Assembly (NCBI GenBank): GCA_003644265.1
Contig: QNBX01000157.1
Span: forward strand, 1-10,241
Length of the DNA: 10,241 nt
From: Planctomycetota bacterium
Lineage (GTDB): Bacteria; Planctomycetota; B15-G4
Reading direction: 5' to 3'
Shown here: positions 5,913-10,241 of the stretch, one piece after another
Layout of the letters: the number at the start of each line of letters is the position of its first letter
How positions within the stretch are numbered: the first letter of the stretch is position 1
The notes under the pieces: generated by a model
Database searches by the model: none
Told to the model about the DNA's origin: nothing
Seen by the model: the letters and a program-made list of their open reading frames with translations, nothing else
Program-made: the position numbers and the translations under genes

Positions 5913-7108
5913 GTGATCTTGTAGCGCTCAGTCTTCTGGTCACCCCGTGGGGAGGTGACCGTCACACTGAGTTCAAGGGTGTCGGTCAGCGCGTCGCTGG
6001 GCTCGACCCTGACGTTCCATACCGAGTGCCCGTTGGGGCCGGTCTCCTCGTCGGCCTTGACGGCTGGATAGCCCGGCGCGCCGAGCGTGTAGGCGACCGT
6101 GGCGCCCTCCATCTCCTTGCCCTTGCTATCGACCACATCCACGACCACGCGGATGGTCTTGGGCAGCGTCGACTTCGGGATCCGCCGCGGGTACTTGACG
6201 TTGTCGATGGTGGGCCGGCCGTCCTTGCGCACGACCTTGATCCGCCTGGGCTGCGTCTGCCCGATCTGGTTCTCGGACTCGGCCAGGATGCGGTTGGGGC
6301 CGACCTTCAGTGGCACGCTGATGGAGAACTCGCCACTGGCCGGGACGACGACGGTCTTCGGGCCGAAGCTGTTGGCCTCGTTGGTGATCCGCACCTCAGC
6401 CCCGACTTCGGAAGTACCGGCAACGATGACGGTCTTGTCGTAGGTGTCGTAGCCCTTTGCCGGAGAGGTGATGGCCAACGACGGAGCGTCGGGGTCCTGT
6501 GTCACGAGTACCGGGTTCGAGCGTGGACCCAGCAGTCCGCCGGGCCCCTTGAGCGCTGCCGTGAGCTCGTTCTCGCTGCCCTTGAGCAGGCGCACACCCT
6601 CGACCTTCACCTTGGTGCCGGGCTTGGGCTTCAGCACTTTGCCGAGCTCCTCGTCACCACGAAGCACCACCAGCGTGAGGTCCTTCCTGGGTATGTCCTC
6701 CTCCTCGGGCACCGCCACCGTGACGGAGATCTCGTACTCGGGGGTTGGACCCTCTCCGGGGCTGACGATCGTGGGCTGCGCCGTGGGCACGCGCGTATCG
6801 AGGACCGACGGGGCCGGGGTCGGCGTCGAATCCACTCCAGCGATGCCGGGCTGAGCGGTGGTATCGGGGTCGCTGGGACTGATGACGGCAAGAGTGATGG
6901 CCGCGATGATGGCCGCGATGACGAGCGCTACGCCACCCCAGCGCGCGGGCGAGATCTCCGGCTCATCGCTCTTCTTCGGGCCCTTGCCGGAGGTGTTCCG
7001 TCGTGACGTCGCGGCCGGCTTGGCCGAGGCCATCCGTCGGCTAGTCGAGCGTGTCCGTGAAGTGGCGTCGTCCATTCCCGCAGATTGTGGCACGCTAGCG
7101 ACGAACAC
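5903..7108 (-). CDS. Single-pass membrane protein with extracytoplasmic Ig-like beta domains
   Basis: Up to 401 aa. A Ser/Thr/Arg/Lys-rich cytoplasmic N-terminus (about 1-55) is followed by one membrane helix at about 57-77, then a Pro/Thr-rich spacer (80-122) and an extracytoplasmic region of beta-strand-like sequence that I divide into three domains: about 124-204, 207-293 and 298-400. The middle one (ITSPAKGYDTYDKTVIVAGT ... GEFSISVPLKVGPNRI) resembles bacterial Ig-like or glucodextranase-B-type domains. The third has the V-V-D-V-x-D-S-x-G-K pattern of invasin-like Ig folds. There are no cysteines and no catalytic motif, so a structural, adhesive or ligand-binding envelope role is likely but unproven. 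The start is uncertain: GTG at 7108 has no ribosome site. ATG at 7075 (390 aa) also lacks a good one, though CACAAT (7089-7084) eight bases before it could be the -10 of a leaderless transcript. It is convergent with the kinase operon and divergent from the folate operon. Confidence 0.82.
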   Translation of the reverse strand: MFVASVPQSAGMDDATSRTRSTSRRMASAKPAATSRRNTSGKGPKKSDEPEISPARWGGVALVIAAIIAAITLAVISPSDPDTTAQPGIAGVDSTPTPAPSVLDTRVPTAQPTIVSPGEGPTPEYEISVTVAVPEEEDIPRKDLTLVVLRGDEELGKVLKPKPGTKVKVEGVRLLKGSENELTAALKGPGGLLGPRSNPVLVTQDPDAPSLAITSPAKGYDTYDKTVIVAGTSEVGAEVRITNEANSFGPKTVVVPASGEFSISVPLKVGPNRILAESENQIGQTQPRRIKVVRKDGRPTIDNVKYPRRIPKSTLPKTIRVVVDVVDSKGKEMEGATVAYTLGAPGYPAVKADEETGPNGHSVWNVRVEPSDALTDTLELSVTVTSPRGDQKTERYKITLT

Positions 7109-7125
7109 TCAGTGGGGGGAGTTCC

Positions 7126-7134
7126 GGAGAGGGG
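7126..7134 (+). promoter_or_regulatory. Ribosome binding site deciding a TTG start
   Basis: GGAGAGGGG ends five bases before the TTG at 7140. The frame is open further upstream, but that stretch lies inside the divergent membrane-protein gene, so this purine-rich site is the main reason for placing the start at 7140. Confidence 0.55.
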
Positions 7135-7139
7135 ATAGT

Positions 7140-7553
7140 TTGAGCTTTGATGAGCGTGGTGTGCCATCGAGTCGTGACCGCACGTCACGCTCCAACTCGA
7201 TCGGCAGTTCACCACCACCGCCGCCCCCGGGCCCGATCGCACGGGTCACGCCGCGCATGCCCAGTGCAGATGTCGCGGCGACCCAGCTGGATGCCTTCCG
7301 CCCCAGCGTCCCGTTCGGATTGCCCAGCCTGCGCCGCAACGTCTGCCCGCACTTCTTCATGATCGGTCCACGCGGGCCCATCCCGGTCCAGACGCCACAT
7401 CTGCTCAAGGCGTACATGCGCCAGGACGGCAACGTCGCACGCTGCCAGGTACGTGGCGGCGTCCACCTCGACACGGGCTATGTCACCGACGTCTGCCTCT
7501 CGGCGCGCTTCAACCAGTGTGTGTTCTACGAGGAAGAGATCCTCGCCTTCTAA
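7140..7553 (+). CDS. Four-cysteine-motif protein of unknown function, first gene of the folate operon
   Basis: From the TTG at 7140 it encodes 137 residues; a GTG at 7161 is an alternative. The first 50 or so residues are polar and probably disordered, with six prolines in a row at 25-30. The rest is a compact domain with Cys69 (VCPHF), Cys102 (ARCQV), Cys119 and Cys127 (VCLSARFNQCVFY). The C-P-x-[FL] ... C ... C-L-[ST]-x5-C-x2-[FY] pattern resembles, from memory, an uncharacterised cysteine domain repeated in many Chloroflexota proteins, some with LysM or Pro-rich linkers. Four cysteines could hold zinc or an Fe-S cluster; this is inference. There is no signal peptide or membrane helix. Its stop is one base before the folC start, so the two are surely cotranscribed. 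A link to folate synthesis is suggested only by position. Confidence 0.78.
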   Translation: MSFDERGVPSSRDRTSRSNSIGSSPPPPPPGPIARVTPRMPSADVAATQLDAFRPSVPFGLPSLRRNVCPHFFMIGPRGPIPVQTPHLLKAYMRQDGNVARCQVRGGVHLDTGYVTDVCLSARFNQCVFYEEEILAF

Positions 7554-7554
7554 C

Positions 7555-8877
7555 GTGCCGGCCGACGCCCTCGCCCGCATCCGCGCCCGTGGCCACATCG
7601 GCATCCGCCTCGGGCTGACCCGTATGCGTGTGCTGTTGGCGCACCTCGACGACCCGCAGTTGGCCCTCCGTGGTGCGCTCATCAGCGGAACCAACGGGAA
7701 GGGCAGCGTGGCCGCGATGGTGGCTTCCATCCTGGGTGCGGCCGGCTACTCCACGAGCCAGTCGCCCAGTCCCCATCTCCACAGCTACCGCGAGCGCATC
7801 ACCGTGGACAGGCAGCCCATCGCCGCGGACGACCTCGATGCGCTCCTCGAAGAGGTGCTGCAGGCCAGTGAGCCGGGCGCGGCCGAGCACGGTCCTGCCA
7901 CCGAGTTCGAACTGCTCACCGCTGCTGCCTACCTCTGGTCGGCGCGGCAGAAGGTCGACGTCATGGTCATGGAGGTCGGCCTCGGCGGCCGTCTCGACGC
8001 CTCCAACACGTGGGACGCGGACGTGGCTGCCATCACCAACGTCGGGCTCGACCATGAGGAGTTCCTCGGCCGCACGATCGCATCGGTAGCGGCGGAGAAG
8101 GCCGCCATCATCAAGCTTGGGCAGCAAGCCGTCAGCGGCGCCCGCGGCGAAGCCCTGAGGGTCATCCGGGCTCGCGCGGCGGAGCTGGACGTGCCCCTAA
8201 CGGTGCGTCCACCCCTGCCGGTGCTGGATATGGATCGTTCGGGCATCAGGCTGGATCACGCCCGGCTGGGTGCGCTGCACCTGCCGCTGCTGGGTCGACA
8301 CCAGGCGGCCAACGCCGCGGTCGCGCTGGGGATCATCGACGCACTCGATGACGCCGCCGTCGCCAGGGCGGACGGCGAGGCCATCCGGTCGGGCCTGGCG
8401 CGGACACGTTGGCCCGGGCGACTGGAACTGCTCGACCGTGACGGCCAGACCATCCTGCTCGATGGCGCACACAACCCCGACGGCGCCCTGGCGCTTGCGG
8501 CCACCTTCGAGGAGCTGGCAGGGTCGCTGCCGGCCGGCCGGCCCACGCTGTTGGTCGGGGTCATGGCTGACAAGGAGGTGGCGGAGATACTGCGTGCGCT
8601 GGCGGGTTCGGAGTCGCTGCGAGCAGCGCGGTTCGTGGCGGTTCGTGTCCCCGACACCGATCGTGCCCTACCGGCCGCGGACCTCGCCCGCACGTGGTCC
8701 GACGTGACCGGGAGTTCCGCTGACGCCGCGATCGACGACCTTGATGCCGCACTCGGCTACGCCCTCGAGACCGCCGCCACCGAGGGCGGTCCACTGGTGA
8801 TCGCCGGTTCGCTGTACCTCGTGGGCCACCTGCGCTCACATCTCGTGCCGGAAGCGGCAGGGCTGGGCGATGCCTGA
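7555..8877 (+). CDS. folC: Bifunctional folylpolyglutamate synthase / dihydrofolate synthase
   Basis: Cytoplasmic Mur-ligase-family enzyme that adds L-glutamate to dihydropteroate and/or to folates using ATP. I place the start at GTG 7555 (440 aa). A longer frame from 7453 would overlap the previous gene by about 100 bases and reads as low-complexity Ser/Thr/Arg. From 7555 the protein enters the family pattern at once (HIGIRLGLTRMRVLL). Motifs: P-loop SGTNGKGS at 44-51, SPHLHSYRERI at 72-82, VGLGGRLDASN at 141-151, DHEEFLG at 166-172, AAEKAAIIK at 179-187 with the probable carbamylated Lys182, and DGAHNPDG at 303-310 at the ADP/C-terminal domain boundary. Length is normal for the family. Its stop overlaps the folP start by eight bases, indicating translational coupling. 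Sequence alone does not tell whether both activities are present. Confidence 0.95.
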   Translation: MPADALARIRARGHIGIRLGLTRMRVLLAHLDDPQLALRGALISGTNGKGSVAAMVASILGAAGYSTSQSPSPHLHSYRERITVDRQPIAADDLDALLEEVLQASEPGAAEHGPATEFELLTAAAYLWSARQKVDVMVMEVGLGGRLDASNTWDADVAAITNVGLDHEEFLGRTIASVAAEKAAIIKLGQQAVSGARGEALRVIRARAAELDVPLTVRPPLPVLDMDRSGIRLDHARLGALHLPLLGRHQAANAAVALGIIDALDDAAVARADGEAIRSGLARTRWPGRLELLDRDGQTILLDGAHNPDGALALAATFEELAGSLPAGRPTLLVGVMADKEVAEILRALAGSESLRAARFVAVRVPDTDRALPAADLARTWSDVTGSSADAAIDDLDAALGYALETAATEGGPLVIAGSLYLVGHLRSHLVPEAAGLGDA

Positions 8878-9793
8878 GTCGCCCGCCTCTCGACCCGCCC
8901 TGCTGCGCGTCCGCGACCTCGAGTTGCGTTTCGGTGAGCGCTCGTACGTGATGGGCATCGTCAATGTCACACCCGACTCATTCAGCGGCGACGGCCTGCT
9001 GCGGGGGACCGCGAAAGCTCAGACCGCCTCCCAGGCCGCCATCGCCCAGGCACTCCGCATGTTCGCCGAGGGGGCCGACATCGTCGACGTGGGCGGAGAA
9101 TCGACGCGCCCCGGTCACGATCCGGTCAGCGCCTCCGACGAGCTGGAGCGCGTGGTGATGGTTGTCAGCGGCATCCGCGCTCGCCTCCCGGGCGTGCCCA
9201 TCAGCATCGACACCAGCAAGCCTGAGGTGGCTGCTGCCGCCCTCGCTGCGGGTGCCGACATCGTCAACGACGTGGCCGGCGTGACGGCCGATGCCGCGCT
9301 CGCGCCGATCGTTGCCGACCATGGGGCGCCCTATATCCTCATGCACAGCCGTGCACAGCCCGTGTATGAAGACGTCGTTGCCGAGGTCATCGCCGACCTC
9401 GACCGCGCACTCTCCCGGGCTGTGGCTGGCGGATGCGACCCCGCCACGCTCATCGTTGATCCCGGCATCGGCTTCGGCAAGACCGCAGAGCAGAACCTCG
9501 CGGTGCTCGGCGACCTTGCTGCCCTGCGGTCGCTGGGCCGGCCGATCCTGCTGGGGGCCAGCCGCAAGTCGACCATCGGCAAGGTCCTCGACCTGCCCGT
9601 CGAGGAGCGCCTGGAGGGCACGCTGGCGACCACCGCACTGGGCATCGCTGCAGGTGCGGACATCGTGCGTGTCCATGACGTTGCCGCCAACCTCCGCACC
9701 GCACGCATGAGCGATGCCATCATCCGGGGTGGCTGGCGCGATCCCGAGGGGTCCGGGGCCGCCCCACGGGGCTCACGCACACCAGGCACCTAG
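8870..9793 (+). CDS. folP: Dihydropteroate synthase
   Basis: Cytoplasmic TIM-barrel enzyme that joins 6-hydroxymethyl-7,8-dihydropterin diphosphate with p-aminobenzoate to form dihydropteroate; it is the sulfonamide target. The 307-residue protein starts at an ATG overlapping the folC stop. Signatures in order: MGIVNVTPDSFSGDG at 28-42 (Asn32 binds the diphosphate/Mg), DVGGESTRPG at 73-82, SIDT with Asp114, ND at 133-134, VDPGIGFGKT at 196-205, GASRKS at 229-234, and RVHD at 267-270. The usual MHM/MHN-x-G stretch is MHSRAQP here (158-164), a mild variation. A Gly/Pro/Arg-rich tail of about 20 residues (288-307) extends past the last family helix and looks disordered. The ATG has no strong ribosome site of its own, consistent with coupling to folC. 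The next gene, folB, follows 21 bases later. Confidence 0.96.
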   Translation: MPESPASRPALLRVRDLELRFGERSYVMGIVNVTPDSFSGDGLLRGTAKAQTASQAAIAQALRMFAEGADIVDVGGESTRPGHDPVSASDELERVVMVVSGIRARLPGVPISIDTSKPEVAAAALAAGADIVNDVAGVTADAALAPIVADHGAPYILMHSRAQPVYEDVVAEVIADLDRALSRAVAGGCDPATLIVDPGIGFGKTAEQNLAVLGDLAALRSLGRPILLGASRKSTIGKVLDLPVEERLEGTLATTALGIAAGADIVRVHDVAANLRTARMSDAIIRGGWRDPEGSGAAPRGSRTPGT

Positions 9794-9800
9794 CCACGCG

Positions 9801-9806
9801 AGGAGG
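9801..9806 (+). promoter_or_regulatory. Ribosome binding site of folB
   Basis: AGGAGG, a full consensus match, lies eight bases before the ATG at 9815. It is the best ribosome site in the window and fixes the folB start. Confidence 0.8.
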
Positions 9807-9814
9807 CGACACGG

Positions 9815-10186
9815 ATGGACCGGATCACGCTCAGCTCGATGCGCTACGAGGGCATGCTCGGCGCGACAGAGGAGGAGCGCGCGTTCCCACAGATGGTCGA
9901 GGTGGACCTCGTCATCGAGGCCGATCTTGGGGCCGCCTCTACCTCGGATGCCCTGGCTGACACAGTCGATTACACACCTCTGGTCGAGCTGACCGAGCGA
10001 ACCGTCGAGCGCGGTAGCTTCAATCTACTCGAGGGTCTCGCCGGAGCGTTGGCGAAGGGCGTGCTGGACGTGTCACCACGTATCACTGCGATCAGCGTAC
10101 GTGTACGCAAGCTGGCAGTGCCCATGGACGTGTCGATGGATCATGCCGAGGTGGAGATCCGCCGGGAGCGTGGCACGACCGGCTGA
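9815..10186 (+). CDS. folB: Dihydroneopterin aldolase
   Basis: Cytoplasmic tunnelling-fold enzyme that converts 7,8-dihydroneopterin to 6-hydroxymethyl-7,8-dihydropterin and glycolaldehyde, the step that feeds FolK and then FolP. At 123 residues it is the normal size. It opens DRITLSSMRYEGMLGATEEER, has VDYTPLV at 51-57 (Tyr53 in the position of the conserved active-site Tyr), FNLLEGLA at 69-76 with Glu73 as the pterin-anchoring Glu, and VRVRKLAVPMD at 95-105 with Lys99 as the catalytic Lys. The common G-x-H-G near residue 15 reads G-M-L-G, so that His is missing; it varies in the family. It is the last gene of the folate operon and converges with a minus-strand gene 11 bases later. folK, often next to folB, is absent here. 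Epimerase activity is also known in this family. Confidence 0.93.
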   Translation: MDRITLSSMRYEGMLGATEEERAFPQMVEVDLVIEADLGAASTSDALADTVDYTPLVELTERTVERGSFNLLEGLAGALAKGVLDVSPRITAISVRVRKLAVPMDVSMDHAEVEIRRERGTTG

Positions 10187-10195
10187 CGCGCCGGT
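10178..10195. terminator. Inverted repeat over the folB stop, possible terminator
   Basis: ACCGGC (10178-10183) and GCCGGT (10190-10195) pair perfectly around the six-base loop TGACGC, which begins with the folB stop codon. It sits at a convergent junction. There is no T tract, so termination is inferred from placement only. Confidence 0.35.
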
Positions 10196-10197
10196 GC

Positions 10198-10241
10198 CTA
10201 CTGGTTGGTCGGGCGCGTTCCCAGCTTCAGGCTCAGGTCGA
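10198..10241 (-). CDS. 3' end of a minus-strand gene, cut by the window edge
   Basis: Reading leftward from the right edge, one frame gives DLSLKLGTRPTNQ and then TAG at 10200-10198, eleven bases from the folB stop. The short peptide has plausible protein-like composition, and a convergent gene would explain why the folate operon ends here. Only 13 full codons are visible, so no family can be assigned. Confidence 0.35.
   Translation of the reverse strand, partial: DLSLKLGTRPTNQ

Noticed and set aside
6026..7006. Plus-strand open frame of 326 codons opposite the Ig-domain protein
   Set aside because: The minus strand gives a coherent tail-helix-beta-domain architecture, while this frame is Gly/Arg/Asp-rich with no motif.
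6858..7139. N-terminal extension of the cysteine-motif protein
   Set aside because: It lies antisense within the divergent membrane-protein gene and has no motif; a purine-rich ribosome site precedes TTG 7140.
7453..7554. N-terminal extension of FolC by 34 residues
   Set aside because: It overlaps the cysteine-motif gene and is Ser/Thr/Arg low-complexity; the family pattern starts right after GTG 7555.
1..10241. CRISPR arrays, tRNA/rRNA genes, transposases, phage or toxin-antitoxin/defence genes
   Set aside because: No direct-repeat array, RNA fold or family motif of these kinds was seen on either strand.

Overview
This window is GC-rich DNA (about two thirds G+C by eye) with strong third-position GC bias, short intergenic gaps and several GTG/TTG starts. 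It looks like ordinary chromosome of a GC-rich, probably free-living bacterium. A PknB-type PASTA kinase argues against most Proteobacteria. A four-cysteine motif in the gene before folC (C-P-H-F ... C-L-S-x5-C) resembles, from memory, a domain common in Chloroflexota. My best guess is a GC-rich Chloroflexota lineage, with Actinomycetota as the alternative. This is inference; there is no rRNA or marker gene to settle it.

Layout. (1) 2-901, plus: an EamA/DMT-family transporter cut by the left edge. (2) 2231-954, minus: a secreted Cys-type sulfatase converging on the transporter. (3) 2232-2631: a 400-base divergent intergenic region with a possible frameshifted two-helix remnant and a perfect 16-bp palindrome just before galU. 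(4) 2632-5901, plus: a probable operon of galU (UDP-glucose synthesis), a membrane Ser/Thr kinase with three PASTA domains, and a small protein with two zinc-ribbon-like Cys clusters. (5) 7108-5903, minus: a single-pass membrane protein with an extracytoplasmic region of Ig-like beta domains. (6) 7140-10186, plus: a four-gene operon of the cysteine-motif protein, folC, folP and folB. (7) From 10198 to the right edge, minus: the probable 3' end of another gene.

How the genes fit together. The folC-folP-folB block covers dihydroneopterin aldolase, dihydropteroate synthase and folate glutamylation/dihydrofolate synthesis; folK and folE must lie elsewhere. The galU-kinase pairing puts an envelope nucleotide-sugar enzyme beside a kinase that probably senses peptidoglycan fragments. 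The Ig-domain protein next door may also belong to the envelope. I found no RNA genes, CRISPR, insertion sequences, phage genes or defence system. Most of the window is housekeeping. The points worth a second look are the uncharacterised small cysteine proteins attached to the kinase and folate operons, the odd third PASTA domain, and inverted repeats over stop codons at all three convergent junctions.
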